Shown one piece after another: positions 34,182-44,739 of a stretch of 64,000 bases of DNA (position 1 is its first letter; each line of letters begins with the position of its first letter). The translations under genes and the position numbers were made by a program. Source of the stretch: Streptomyces canus. Its GTDB lineage: Bacteria > Actinomycetota > Actinomycetes > Streptomycetales > Streptomycetaceae. A model generated the notes under the pieces. It had not been told where the DNA came from, did no database searches, and saw only the letters and a list, made by a program, of their open reading frames with translations. Location: contig NZ_JAUSYQ010000002.1 of the NCBI RefSeq assembly GCF_030816965.1, positions 5,677,501-5,741,500 on the forward strand, in the 5' to 3' direction.

Positions 34182-37055
34182 ATGACCAACCCTTGGTTCC
34201 GGCGGCTTCGTGCTGCCCGGACGCTCGGTGTGCTGCTCGGCGGCGCCGTCGTTCTGGGCTCGTTGCCCGCCGTCACCAGTCCGGCCGACGCGGTCGGCAG
34301 CACGCCGGCCTCGGCCGAGGCGGCCGCGTTCGAGCTGGCTGCCGACACCGGTGGACCGGTGGAGATCGTTCGGCGCCGCACCGAGGACGAGCTCGTCTTC
34401 GCCAACCCGGACGGCAGTTTCACCAGCGAGACCAGCGTCCAGCCGCAGCGGGTGCACCGCCCCGACGGGAGCTGGGAGAAGGCCGACGCCACGCTCGAGC
34501 GGCGGGCCGACGGCACCGTGGGCCCGAAGGCCGCCGTCGTCGACCTGGCCTTCGCCGGGGGCGGCTCGACCGACCTGATCACCCTGGGCGACGACGGCAG
34601 GTCCTTCACCCTGCGCTGGCCTAAGCCGCTGCCCGAGCCGGTTCTGGACGGCGACACCGCCGAGTACCGCGAGGTACTGCCCGGCGTCGACCTGCTGGCC
34701 AGCGCGACGGTCACCGGATACTCGTACGTCCTGAAGGTGAAGACTCCGCAGGCCGCCGACAACCCGGAGCTGGCCCGACTGCGGCTGCCCGTGCGCTCCG
34801 AGGGGCTCGACCTGACCACCGGTCCGGCCGGAGGACTGCAGGCGGTGGACGCTTCCGGTGAGCGGCTCTTCGGTGGCCAGGCGCCCAAGATGTGGGACTC
34901 GGCCACCGCCGCCGGGGACCTCCCGGCGGACGCCGTGCCGGCCGGCGGCTCCGGCGCCCCTGTCGAGGACGCGCCCGACGCCGCGGCGAAGGTCGCCGAC
35001 ATGGGCCTGGAGGTGACCGCGTCCGCCGTCACCGTCGAGCCCGACCACTCGGTGCTGACCGCCTCCGACACCGACTTCCCGGTCTACCTCGACCCGGAGG
35101 CCGGCATGTCCAAGAGCGAGTGGCTGTACGTCTCCAGCGCCCACCCGAGCACGGAGTTCCACAAGTTCAAGAAGGACGAGGGCGTCGGGCGCTGCTCGTA
35201 CAAGTCCATCGGCGGCACCTACTACGTGTGCAGTTCCTCGCCGTACACGAACCGCATGTACTTCCAGTTCGGCACCTCCGGGTGGAAGAACCGCACCATC
35301 TCCAAGGCGGTCTTCGAGGTTTACGAGACCTTCTCCTTCTCCTGCCAGAAGAGCACCGTCAACCTGCACGCGGTGGCCGAGGGCGGCGTCGACTCCGCCA
35401 CCAACTGGAACAACAAGCCCAAGGACGGCGACCTGATGGTCGACCGCACGGTGGCCTACGGCCGCGGCGACAGCTGCAGCCCCGACGCCCCGGCGAGCTG
35501 GGTCGACTTCCAGGACAGTCCCGACGAGAGCAACGAGAACCTCACCGCCACCGTCCGCAAGAAGGCCAAGGCCGAGGACCCGATCGCCTTCTCGCTGCGG
35601 GCCGCCGACGAGGACGACGCCAACTCCTGGAAGCGGTTCCGCGGCGACAACGCCAAGCTGGTCGTCACCTACAACACCACTCCGGGCAAGCCGTACAACG
35701 AGCGGCTGACCAACCCGGAGGAGAAGACCTGCACCACGGACAACACCAAGCGGCCGTGGATCCGTGACGACACTCCGACCATGGCGGTCAACGGCACCGA
35801 CGCCGACTCCTACACCGACGGCTCCGGCCAGAACCTCACCGCCACCTTCCGCGTGTGGGACCAGGTCGATGGCAAGCCCAAGGTCTACGAGGGCAAGGAC
35901 GGCCCGCAGAACGAGGGCGTCTTCGAGGAGAACATCCCCGTCAGGGAACTCACCCACGGCCACGGCTACAAGTGGCACGCCCAGCTCTACGACGGCTCCA
36001 CCGGCAAGCTGAAGGACTCCGGCTACTCGGACTGGTCCGACTGGTGCGAGTTCGTGGTCGACGTGAAGGCGCCCAGCACCAAGCCGCTGGTGACCCCGGC
36101 GGACGGCGAGGCCGACCTCCCGGTGGGCGCCAAGCGGCACTTCACCCTCTCCGCGAACGGCAACGCCGACCCGGTCTTCAAGAACGACGTCGAGTACTAC
36201 GAGTGGGACCTCGGCAGCGACACCCCGGGCCGCAGGGCCACGCCCGTGAGCCTCGGCGGCAACGCCACCATCGAGGTGCCGACCTCCACCTTCGGGCCCA
36301 ACGTCCTCTACGTCCGCAGCGTTGACCAGGCCGGCAACCGCGGCCCGCTGGAGAAGTACATCTTCATTGCCGACCGCGCCTGCGCCGACGCTCTGGCCGA
36401 CTCCTGCGCCGCCGCCGTCTACGGCCTCGACCAGACCTCCGGCGCCACCGCCCCCGACACCTCCGGCCACGACCGCGACCTCACCGTCAAGGGCGCCGAC
36501 TGGGTCGCGGGCAACCACTCGGCCACCGAGGCCGCCGACAAGGCCCTGCGCTTCAACGGCAGCAGCGACTACGCCACCGCCGCATCCGCCGTCCACACCG
36601 GGCAGGCGTTCACCGTCTCGGCCTGGGTGCGGCCTACCTCGCTGAGCGAGAACATCTCGGTGATCAGTCAGGCCGGAAGCAACGGCAACGGCCTCAACCT
36701 CTACTACTCCACGGCCTACAAGCGCTGGATCTTCGGCCGCCACATCGCTGACAAGGACGGCTCCGACATCGTCCGCGCCATGGCGACGAGCGAGCGCCCG
36801 CCGACCGTCGGCAAGTGGACCCACCTGGCGGGCACCTACGACCCGGCGGCACGGAAGTTCACCCTCTACGTCGACGGCGAGGAACAGGGCAGCGCCACCG
36901 TCACCGGTGTCTGGAACGCGGCCAAGGGCCTGAACATCGGCCGCGCCCAGTACGACGGCACCTGGCGCGACTACTTCGCCGGCGACATCGACGACGTACG
37001 GCTGGTACCCGGCCTGCTCTCCGGCACGGAGATCTACCGGCTCGCGAACGACTAG
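34182..37055 (+). CDS. Large secreted LamG-domain protein, RHS partner
   Basis: 957 residues. A signal peptide (about 1-37, cleavage near SPADAV) leads a long beta-rich region seen upstream of Streptomyces RHS genes: RVHRPDGSWEKADATLERRADGTVGP, then a DNRLRE-like segment (SKSEWLYVSSAHPSTEFHKFK...KNRTISKAVFEVYE), Fn3-like parts, and a C-terminal LamG/concanavalin-like domain (about 760-957: LRFNGSSDYATAA, FTVSAWVRP, WTHLAGTYDPAARKFTLYVDGEE). It probably presents on the cell surface and assists the RHS toxin encoded next. The ATG at 34182 has a GGGGGGAG box upstream. Confidence 0.8.
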   Translation: MTNPWFRRLRAARTLGVLLGGAVVLGSLPAVTSPADAVGSTPASAEAAAFELAADTGGPVEIVRRRTEDELVFANPDGSFTSETSVQPQRVHRPDGSWEKADATLERRADGTVGPKAAVVDLAFAGGGSTDLITLGDDGRSFTLRWPKPLPEPVLDGDTAEYREVLPGVDLLASATVTGYSYVLKVKTPQAADNPELARLRLPVRSEGLDLTTGPAGGLQAVDASGERLFGGQAPKMWDSATAAGDLPADAVPAGGSGAPVEDAPDAAAKVADMGLEVTASAVTVEPDHSVLTASDTDFPVYLDPEAGMSKSEWLYVSSAHPSTEFHKFKKDEGVGRCSYKSIGGTYYVCSSSPYTNRMYFQFGTSGWKNRTISKAVFEVYETFSFSCQKSTVNLHAVAEGGVDSATNWNNKPKDGDLMVDRTVAYGRGDSCSPDAPASWVDFQDSPDESNENLTATVRKKAKAEDPIAFSLRAADEDDANSWKRFRGDNAKLVVTYNTTPGKPYNERLTNPEEKTCTTDNTKRPWIRDDTPTMAVNGTDADSYTDGSGQNLTATFRVWDQVDGKPKVYEGKDGPQNEGVFEENIPVRELTHGHGYKWHAQLYDGSTGKLKDSGYSDWSDWCEFVVDVKAPSTKPLVTPADGEADLPVGAKRHFTLSANGNADPVFKNDVEYYEWDLGSDTPGRRATPVSLGGNATIEVPTSTFGPNVLYVRSVDQAGNRGPLEKYIFIADRACADALADSCAAAVYGLDQTSGATAPDTSGHDRDLTVKGADWVAGNHSATEAADKALRFNGSSDYATAASAVHTGQAFTVSAWVRPTSLSENISVISQAGSNGNGLNLYYSTAYKRWIFGRHIADKDGSDIVRAMATSERPPTVGKWTHLAGTYDPAARKFTLYVDGEEQGSATVTGVWNAAKGLNIGRAQYDGTWRDYFAGDIDDVRLVPGLLSGTEIYRLAND

Positions 37056-37094
37056 CTCATCCAGCAATCGGCGGCTCCTGACCAGAGCGGCTTC

Positions 37095-37128
37095 GCCCGG
37101 GCGCACGGCAGTCGACCGGCGCCCGGGC
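37095..37128 (+). terminator. Hairpin between LamG and RHS genes
   Basis: GCCCGGGCGC (37095-37104) and GCGCCCGGGC (37119-37128) form a perfect 10-bp stem. It may attenuate read-through into the toxin gene. Confidence 0.55.
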
Positions 37129-37157
37129 ACCCCACATCACACGGGAGGGGAGCGCGT

Positions 37158-40100
37158 ATGCGCTCGACACGGAGACATCACGCCCATAGATGGGCGAAAC
37201 ATCTGGCCGCGGCGGTGTCCGCGGCCCTGACCCTGACCCTGCTCCAAGCGGCCCCCGCGCTCGGCGACGACGACGCCCGGGAGCAGCGGCGCCCCAAGAC
37301 CCAGGACGTGCCCTCCACCCCCGTGGTGGAGGAGGGCGGCCAGGTGACCCCGCTCAAGCACCTTGCGGGGTACGGAAGTTCGCGGGCCCCGAAAGCGTCC
37401 TGGCCGAAGCCGGGCAGCGCCACCGTCGTCCTGGACGGCGGCAGGGCCCCGCGGAGCATCAAGGCGGGCGGCCTCCCGGTACGGATCGCTGCCGCCCAGG
37501 CCCGCTCGGTCCGCGCGGCCACCCCCGCCCGGGCCACGGTCGACGTCCTGGGCCACGACGCCGCGCGCAAGGCCGGCATCGACGGCCTGCTGCTGAAGGT
37601 CACCAACGCGGACGCGCGAACCTCCCTGACGACGGCCGCCGCGCCCGCCAAGGTCTCGGTGGAGGTCGACTACGCCTCCTTCGCCCAGGCCTACGGCGGC
37701 GACTGGGCGCAGCGGCTGCGGCTGGTCGAGCTGCCGGCCTGCGCGCTGGCCACGCCGAAGGCGGCCGCGTGCCAGACGGTCACGCCGCTCGCCACGGACA
37801 ACGACGTCCGCGCACAGAAGCTCACCGCAGCCGTGCCGGCCACCGTGGGCGCGAAGGCCCCGCTGCTCGCGGTCTCCGCCGCCCCCTCCGGCGGCTCCGG
37901 TTCCTACACCGCGACCTCCCTCGCCCCTTCGGCGTCCTGGCAGGTGGCGACCCAGACCGGCGCGTTCACCTGGCAGTACCCGCTGCGTGTCCCGCCCGCG
38001 ATCGCGGGTCCCTCCCCGCAGCTGGGCCTGGCCTACAACTCGGCGTCCACGGACGGCCGTACGGCCTCCAGCAACAACCAGACGTCCTGGGTCGGCGAGG
38101 GCTTCGACCTCAGCGCCGGCTACATCGAGCGGTCGTACCGCTCCTGCACGGAGGACGGCCACGACGAGGCCGGGTCCCAGAAGTACGACCTGTGCTGGCA
38201 CTCCGACAACGCCACCATGAACTTCGGCGGCCGGGCCGGTGAGCTGGTCAAGAAGGCCAAGGACGAGTGGCGTCTGAAGCAGGACGACGGCACGATCGTC
38301 GAGCGGAGGACCGGCGGCTTCAACGCCGACGACAACAACGAGTACTGGGTCGTCACCACCACCGACGGCACCCGCTACTACTTCGGCAAGGGCAAGCGCG
38401 ACGCCGCCGACACCGAGTTCACCGGCTCCTCCTGGGAGGTCCCGGTCTTCGGCGACGACAAGGACGAGCCCTGCCACAAGGACACCTTCAAGGAGTCCCG
38501 CTGCCAGCAGACCTGGCGCTGGAACCTCGACTACGTCGTCGACGTGCACGGCAACACGATGACGTACTACTACGGCACCGAGACCAACAAGTACGACACC
38601 GTGCGCGGCGACAAGGTCGTCTCCTACGACCGCGGTGGCTGGCTCAAGCGGATCGAGTACGGCGAGCAGGAGGGCAAGGAGAACTCCACCGCCGCCCCCT
38701 CCCAGGTCGTATTCGACACTGCCGAGCGCTGCAAGGGCGCCGCCGCCGACTGTGAGCCCGCCGACCTGAAGGAGTCCACCGCCACCCGCTGGCCGGACGT
38801 GCCGTTCGAGCAGATCTGCACCTCCGACACCGAGTGCAAGGACCAGTGGTCCCCGACCTTCTTCTCCCGCAAGCGCCTGACGAAGGTCACCACGCAGGTC
38901 CTGAAGGCGGACGGCAAGACGTACGACGACGTCGACGAGTGGGAGCTGGCGCACAAGTACCAGAGCGCCGACACCACCCACTCCCCGTCCATGTGGCTGG
39001 AGTCGGTCACCCACTCCGGCAAGGACGGCGCGAACAAGCTCCCGAAGGTCACCTTCTACGAGCGGCAGGACGCCAACCGCGTGGACACGGGCGCGGATGA
39101 CCGCCTGCCCATGTACAAGTGGCGCATCCGGGCCATCCAGTCGGAGACGGGTGGCACCATCTCGGTCAACTACAAGCCGACCGAGTGCACCCCCTCCAGC
39201 CTTCCCACCCCCGAGACCAACACCAAGCGCTGCATGCCGTCCTTCTGGTCGAAGGAGGGCACGGTCGGGGAGAAGGAGGACTGGTTCCACAAGTTCGTGG
39301 TCGACACGGTGATCGAGGACGAGGTCACGGTCACCGGCCCCAACAAGGTCACCTCCTACGACTACTCGGGCGCGGCCTGGGCCTTCGACGACAGCGAGCT
39401 CGTCAAGACCAAGAAGAAGACCTGGAACCAGTGGCGCGGCTTCCGCACGGTCACCATGAAGACCGGTGAGGCGGGCAGCAAGCAGCTCCGCACGGCGACC
39501 ACCTACCTCCAGGGCATGGACGGCGACCGGGAGAAGGAGTCCGGCGGCACCAAGTCGGTCACGGTCACCGCCTCCGACGGTACGAAGATCCGCGACGATG
39601 CCCGCCACCAGGGCTTCCAGCTGGAGCAGCGCACCTACAACGGCAGCGAGGAGATCTCCGGCACTGTCAGTACTCCCTGGAAGTCCGAGGCCACGGCGAC
39701 CGAAGGCAGCGACGAGGCGACGTACGCGGCCGTGAAGTCGACGAAGACCCGCACCGCGCTCGACGACGGCAAGGTCCGCCGCGCCGCCATCGAGCACTTC
39801 TACGACTCCTACGGCATGCTGGAGCGCTCCTCCGACTCGGGCGACCTGTCCGACCCGGACGACGACACCTGCACGACGAACAGCTACAACCGCAACACCA
39901 AGGCCAACCTGCTCACGCTCCTCAAGCGCGTGACGGTGGTCCCGGTCAACTGCGACGACGGCCCCCCGTCCTACAAGGGCGAGGCGATCTCCGACGTCCG
40001 CACCTGGTACGACGACCCCGACACCTACGGCACCACGCCCACCAAGGGCGACGTGGTCCGCAGCGAGAAGGTCAAGGGCTACACGGCCGACGGCACCCCG

Positions 40101-43100
40101 CAGTACGTGACGACGTCGACCGCGAAGTACGACGCCCACGGCCGGGTCACGGAATCCGCCGACCAGCAGGGCAACGCGACGAAGACGACGTACACGCCGA
40201 CCACGGGCGGCCCGGTGACCGGCATGAAGGTCACCGACCCGGCCGGCAACTCGACCACCTCCACGGTCGACCCGCGCTGGGGCCTGGTCACCGCCACGGT
40301 CGACGCCAACAAGCAGCGCACCGACCTGGACTACGACGCGCTGGGCCGCCTGCTGAAGGTGTGGCTGCCGGGCCGTGCCAAGGCCTCGGACACCCCGAGC
40401 CTGGAGTACGGCTACCTGGTCCGCAACAACCTGCCCGTCGTCACCACCACCAAGTCGCTCCTCCCGAACGGCTCCGTCGCGGTCAGCCACCAGCTTCAGG
40501 ACGGCCTGCTGCGCCAGCGCCAGACCCAGACCCCGGCCGCCAACTCCGGCCGTGTCGTCACCACCACCGAGTACGACTCCCGCGGCCTCGCCGTCAACGA
40601 GATCGGCCCGTTCTACAACTCCGCCGCCGTCGGCACGACCTTCGTGAACGTGGCGGACGCGTCCGAGGGGACGCCTCGGGAGACGGAGACGGTGTACGAC
40701 GGGGCGGGGCGGCCCACGGACGAGATCTTCCGCGTGGCGGGGGAGGAGAAGTGGCGGACCAAGGCCGCCTACCACGGCGACCACACCACGATCGACCCGC
40801 CGGACGGCGAGACGCCGACCGCGACCTACGTCAACGCCCAGGGGCAGAACACCAAGGTCCTGGAGTTCAGGGCATCCTCGCCGACCGGTGACGCGGACAC
40901 CACGGCCTACGCGTACGACGCGGCGGGCCGTCTGACGGAGGTGAAGGACGAGGCCGGCAACCGATGGTCGTACGAGTACGACGTGCGCGGCCGACAGACC
41001 CTCGCCACCGACCCCGACGTGGGCGAGACGCACATGACGTACAACGACCTCGACCAGCTCAAGACGGTCAAGGACGACCGCGGGGTCACGCTCACCTACG
41101 AGTACGACAAGCTGGGCCGCAAGCGCTCCCTGTCCCGGGGCGACACCAAGCTGACCAGCTGGGAGTACGACAGCACGACGGTTCCGAACGGCAAGGGGCG
41201 GCCGGCCTCGTCCACCAAGTGGATCGACGGCAAGGCGTACACCTCGTCCGTGGACGCCTACGACGCGGCGGGCCGTCCACTGAAGACCTCGATCTCCATC
41301 CCGGCCTCCGAGGGCAAGCTGGCCGGTGTCTACACCGCCACGGCCTCCTACAAGCCGGATGGCTCAGTGGGGGAGATCGAACTCCCCGCGGCCGGTGACC
41401 TCCCGGCGGAAACCATCACCACGGGTTACACCGCCACCGGTCTGCCGTCGTTCACCCTGGGCGACACCAGCGACTACGCCCGCGAGACCCGGTACTCCAA
41501 CTACGGCGAAGTCCTCCAGCTCACGCTCGGCACCGCCAGCACCGACAAGTACACCTGGCTGACCAACACCTACGAGGAGGGCACCCGGCGCCTGGAACGC
41601 GCCCGCATCGACCGCGAGATCGTCAAGACCCCGGACGCGGACGTCACCTACGGGTACGACCTGGCCGGCAACATCAAGAAGATCGCGGACGCACCGGAGG
41701 GCAGGACGGCGGACGTCCAGTGCTTCACGTACGACTACCTGCGCCGCCTGACCGACGCCTGGACCCAGACGGCCACGGGCTGCGCGGCGAGCGCCGGCGA
41801 GGCCACCATCGGCGGCCCCGCACCGTACTGGCACTCGTACGCCTACGACTCCGCGGGCAACCGCACCGCTGAGACCCGTCACGCGACAGGCACCACGGGC
41901 ACGGCGGCCGCCACCCAGACGGCGACCTACATCCCGAACGGCACGGGCAAACCGCACGCACACGCGGTGAAGTCCGCCGAGGTGCGCACCACCACCTCCG
42001 CCAAGGAGGTCACGGCGGCCCAGTCCTACGAGTACGACGAGACGGGCAACACCACCCGGCGCACCAAGGCGGCCACCGACCTCGCTCCCGCGGTCGACCA
42101 GAAGCTCGACTGGGACGACGAGGGACATCTGACCGCCGTCACTCCGTACGCGTCCGGACAGCTGGACGAAGCCAACGGGACGTCCTTCGTCTACGACGCC
42201 GACGGCAACCGCCTGCTCCGTAAGGAGAAGGGCGCGGTCACCCTTTACCTGGGTGCTCAGGAAATCCGCCTCGACACCGCGAAGAACACACTCAGCGGCA
42301 CCCGTTACTACTCGCACGGCGGCCAGCAGATCGCGCTGCGCACGACCGCGGGGGTGACCTGGCTCGTCGGCGGGGTCAACGGCACCTCCGAGATCGCGAT
42401 CAAGGCCGCGGACTCGGCGATCACTCAGCGGCGTACCCTGCCGTTCGGCGAAGTACGGGGGGCGAAGCCGACCGCGTGGCCCGGCGACAAGGCGTTCGTC
42501 GGCGGCACGGCCGACTCGTCCACCGGCCTCATCCACATCGGCGCACGTGAGTACGACCCGGCCATCGGCCGGTTCTTGTCCGCCGACCCGATGCTCGACG
42601 TCAATGACACACAGCAGCTGAACGCCTTCGCGTACGGACGCAACAACCCGCTCGTGTTCCCCGACCCGACGGGGCTTTGGTGGGGCGAGTCCTGGATCAG
42701 CCCGATCGGCCACGGGGCTCTGGACGTCGCGGGCCTGGTCCCCGGCTTCGGCGAGCCCGCCGACCTGCTGAACGGTCTGTGGTACACGGCCGAGGGCAAC
42801 TACATCGACGCGGGTCTGTCCTACGCCTCCGCGATTCCGATCGTCGGCTACGGCGCGAGTGCGGCAAAGGGCGCCAAGTACGTCAACAAGGCCGTCGACG
42901 CCGTCGACGCGGCGACGGACACCGCCAAGGCGGCGGACAAGGTCAAGGACGTCGCGAAGAACACCGACAATGTCACCCCGCCGTCGACCCCGAAGCCCAA
43001 GCCGAAGCCCGAACCGGCCCCGCCTGCCAAGGCGAAGGACGCGCCTCAGGCGAAGAAGGGCGACTCCGGCGGCAAGAAGAACGACGGAGCGCAGAAGAAG

Positions 43101-44006
43101 TCGGACACCAAGGACGCCGATCCGCCCGCCGAGGGGGCGTCCTGCAAGGTGGGCAACAGCTTCGTCCCCGGCACCACGGTGCTGATGGCAGACGGGACCG
43201 AGAAGCCCATCGAGGACCTCGCGCCGGGTGACGAGGTGCGCGCCACCGACCCGGAGACCGGGGAGACCGCGGCCAAGCCGGTGACCACCACCATCACCGG
43301 ACACGGCGTCAAGCAGCTCGTCGACGTCACCGTCGACACGGACGGCGACCGCGGTGACGCGACCGCCACGATCACCGCCACGGACGGCCACCCCTTCTGG
43401 GTGCCCGCGCTGCACGAATGGGTCGACGCCAAGGACCTGGAGCAGGGCGAGTGGCTGCGAACGGGGGCCGGCACGCTGGTCCGGATCACAGCGATCCAGC
43501 AGCGGACCGAGACCCGTACGGTCCACAACCTGACCGTCGCGGACATCCACACGTACTACGTGCTCGCCGGCACGAAGTCCGTCCTGGTGCACAACTGCGG
43601 CAACAAGAAGGCGGACGACCCGCAGGCGGCTCCGGGCGGCAAGAACGGTGCCGGGGTCAGCATCAAGCAGGTCAAGATGGCCCTTGGCCGGGCCGGCATG
43701 AGCGTGAAGAACTACGACATAGTGCACGTGAAGGAGATCACGACGGCAGACGGGCTTCCCTCCTACGGGTACAGTCCGCACCCGGGCGCCAAGCCCGAGC
43801 TCGGCCCCAGGGGCAAGCCCGTGATTCAGATCTCCGACATGGGCCTGGCCGACATGGACACGGCGGTGGCGACGATCTTCCACGAGATCTATCACCACTG
43901 GAGCTTCAGCCGCATGGGCAACAAGGACTTCGGTGGCAAGGAGTCCGTGGCCGAGCGGTTCGGGCAGCGCATGCTCGGCATCTTCAAGAAGCGGACAGGA
44001 GGGTGA
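37158..44006 (+). CDS. RHS polymorphic toxin with HINT domain and HExxH C-terminal toxin
   Basis: 2282 residues. Signal peptide (about 1-38), then a long YD/RHS repeat shell (many YDAAGR, YEYDxxGR units) ending in the RHS core IHIGAREYDPAIGRFLSADP...YGRNNPLVFPDPTGLW near 1793-1840. A Lys/Pro/Asp-rich linker follows, then a pretoxin HINT domain (CKVGNSFVPGTTVLMADGT near 1995 to HNC near 2144) that can cut itself to free the tip. The tip (about 2145-2282) has HEIYH at 2242-2246 and an acidic ESVAERFG further on, a zincin-like arrangement, so a protease toxin is likely. It is a contact-dependent or secreted antibacterial weapon by family precedent. Immunity candidates follow directly. Confidence 0.85.
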   Translation: MRSTRRHHAHRWAKHLAAAVSAALTLTLLQAAPALGDDDAREQRRPKTQDVPSTPVVEEGGQVTPLKHLAGYGSSRAPKASWPKPGSATVVLDGGRAPRSIKAGGLPVRIAAAQARSVRAATPARATVDVLGHDAARKAGIDGLLLKVTNADARTSLTTAAAPAKVSVEVDYASFAQAYGGDWAQRLRLVELPACALATPKAAACQTVTPLATDNDVRAQKLTAAVPATVGAKAPLLAVSAAPSGGSGSYTATSLAPSASWQVATQTGAFTWQYPLRVPPAIAGPSPQLGLAYNSASTDGRTASSNNQTSWVGEGFDLSAGYIERSYRSCTEDGHDEAGSQKYDLCWHSDNATMNFGGRAGELVKKAKDEWRLKQDDGTIVERRTGGFNADDNNEYWVVTTTDGTRYYFGKGKRDAADTEFTGSSWEVPVFGDDKDEPCHKDTFKESRCQQTWRWNLDYVVDVHGNTMTYYYGTETNKYDTVRGDKVVSYDRGGWLKRIEYGEQEGKENSTAAPSQVVFDTAERCKGAAADCEPADLKESTATRWPDVPFEQICTSDTECKDQWSPTFFSRKRLTKVTTQVLKADGKTYDDVDEWELAHKYQSADTTHSPSMWLESVTHSGKDGANKLPKVTFYERQDANRVDTGADDRLPMYKWRIRAIQSETGGTISVNYKPTECTPSSLPTPETNTKRCMPSFWSKEGTVGEKEDWFHKFVVDTVIEDEVTVTGPNKVTSYDYSGAAWAFDDSELVKTKKKTWNQWRGFRTVTMKTGEAGSKQLRTATTYLQGMDGDREKESGGTKSVTVTASDGTKIRDDARHQGFQLEQRTYNGSEEISGTVSTPWKSEATATEGSDEATYAAVKSTKTRTALDDGKVRRAAIEHFYDSYGMLERSSDSGDLSDPDDDTCTTNSYNRNTKANLLTLLKRVTVVPVNCDDGPPSYKGEAISDVRTWYDDPDTYGTTPTKGDVVRSEKVKGYTADGTPQYVTTSTAKYDAHGRVTESADQQGNATKTTYTPTTGGPVTGMKVTDPAGNSTTSTVDPRWGLVTATVDANKQRTDLDYDALGRLLKVWLPGRAKASDTPSLEYGYLVRNNLPVVTTTKSLLPNGSVAVSHQLQDGLLRQRQTQTPAANSGRVVTTTEYDSRGLAVNEIGPFYNSAAVGTTFVNVADASEGTPRETETVYDGAGRPTDEIFRVAGEEKWRTKAAYHGDHTTIDPPDGETPTATYVNAQGQNTKVLEFRASSPTGDADTTAYAYDAAGRLTEVKDEAGNRWSYEYDVRGRQTLATDPDVGETHMTYNDLDQLKTVKDDRGVTLTYEYDKLGRKRSLSRGDTKLTSWEYDSTTVPNGKGRPASSTKWIDGKAYTSSVDAYDAAGRPLKTSISIPASEGKLAGVYTATASYKPDGSVGEIELPAAGDLPAETITTGYTATGLPSFTLGDTSDYARETRYSNYGEVLQLTLGTASTDKYTWLTNTYEEGTRRLERARIDREIVKTPDADVTYGYDLAGNIKKIADAPEGRTADVQCFTYDYLRRLTDAWTQTATGCAASAGEATIGGPAPYWHSYAYDSAGNRTAETRHATGTTGTAAATQTATYIPNGTGKPHAHAVKSAEVRTTTSAKEVTAAQSYEYDETGNTTRRTKAATDLAPAVDQKLDWDDEGHLTAVTPYASGQLDEANGTSFVYDADGNRLLRKEKGAVTLYLGAQEIRLDTAKNTLSGTRYYSHGGQQIALRTTAGVTWLVGGVNGTSEIAIKAADSAITQRRTLPFGEVRGAKPTAWPGDKAFVGGTADSSTGLIHIGAREYDPAIGRFLSADPMLDVNDTQQLNAFAYGRNNPLVFPDPTGLWWGESWISPIGHGALDVAGLVPGFGEPADLLNGLWYTAEGNYIDAGLSYASAIPIVGYGASAAKGAKYVNKAVDAVDAATDTAKAADKVKDVAKNTDNVTPPSTPKPKPKPEPAPPAKAKDAPQAKKGDSGGKKNDGAQKKSDTKDADPPAEGASCKVGNSFVPGTTVLMADGTEKPIEDLAPGDEVRATDPETGETAAKPVTTTITGHGVKQLVDVTVDTDGDRGDATATITATDGHPFWVPALHEWVDAKDLEQGEWLRTGAGTLVRITAIQQRTETRTVHNLTVADIHTYYVLAGTKSVLVHNCGNKKADDPQAAPGGKNGAGVSIKQVKMALGRAGMSVKNYDIVHVKEITTADGLPSYGYSPHPGAKPELGPRGKPVIQISDMGLADMDTAVATIFHEIYHHWSFSRMGNKDFGGKESVAERFGQRMLGIFKKRTGG

Positions 44007-44014
44007 GCGCCGAG

Positions 44015-44389
44015 ATGAAGAACTTCGAGCCTGCCGAGGTACAGACCCTGGCGGCGGAGCGCAGGTTCCTGCTCGACCAGTCCGAGTGGCGCTGCCCCGC
44101 GTGTGAGGAGGTGGCCGTCAGAAGCTACCTCCACCGGGCCGACCGGCCGAACCGGCCGACGGTCATCAGTTACACCTGGTGTGCGCACTGCCGAAGGGCG
44201 ACGGGGGCAACCAGCCCCCTGCCCCCGGGCCTTACCTTCGACGATCCCTGGGCGGACCTCAGCCCGAGGCAACGTGAGGAACTGGAGGAGGACTCGGACC
44301 GGATGTTCGCCGAGCTGGATGCCCTGTGGGCGAGGGGTGTCCTGCCCCAGAGGTTCGGCGGAACCGGCGGAGGGACACGACGGCGCTGA
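44015..44389 (+). CDS. Small zinc-ribbon protein, candidate cognate immunity
   Basis: 124 residues directly after the toxin. CPAC near 26-29 and CAHC near 57-60 can bind zinc; the C-terminal half is acidic (WADLSPRQREELEEDSDRMF). An AGGAGG box lies 12 bases before the ATG at 44015; a GTG at 44003 overlapping the toxin stop is an alternative start. Position right after an RHS toxin is the usual place for the immunity gene, hence the proposal; no known immunity family was recognised. Confidence 0.6.
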   Translation: MKNFEPAEVQTLAAERRFLLDQSEWRCPACEEVAVRSYLHRADRPNRPTVISYTWCAHCRRATGATSPLPPGLTFDDPWADLSPRQREELEEDSDRMFAELDALWARGVLPQRFGGTGGGTRRR

Positions 44390-44662
44390 CCAGACCGACC
44401 CTCGTCCTGCTGGTGCCGGGCTCGGACCGTGAGCAGTTGCCGGCGGACATCCGGGCACTCGGCCTTGAAGAGGTCACGCGCGTGGCGCCGGGACCCGTTT
44501 GCGGTCCTCGTGGAGCACGAGAACGCCGAGCCGGCGAAGGCTCTCCTCGGCGGGCTCATCCGCGGCCGGACGAGGGTGGACACGAACTTCGGGGAGCTCA
44601 TCGAATTCTCCGAGTTCGTGCGCCGCATGGAAACCGAACCGGACTGGGCCTGGCGGTCGTGA
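44386..44662 (+). pseudogene. Frameshifted small gene
   Basis: Two adjacent frames together read as one protein: LTRPTLVLLVPGSDREQLPA and ALGLEEVTRVAP in the first, then FAVLVEHENAEPAKALLGGL and ELIEFSEFVRRMETEPDWAW in the next. The switch falls near 44490-44505. Either a one-base error or a real frameshift broke the gene. No start codon stands out for the first part. It belongs to the row of immunity-like genes. Confidence 0.5.
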
Positions 44663-44739
44663 ACACGACGCGGCCTGGCTGGGCCTCGCGCGGCGGCCCT
44701 GATGCCCGGTCCGAGGTTCCCGCTCAGAGTGCTGGAGCC

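Noticed and set aside
33825..37130. 1101-codon minus-strand frame opposite the LamG gene
   Set aside because: Same shadow pattern; the + strand protein has a signal peptide and LamG motifs.
37137..41033. 1298-codon minus-strand frame opposite the RHS gene
   Set aside because: Low-complexity Val/Gly/Arg/Leu composition and no domains; a shadow of the RHS repeats.
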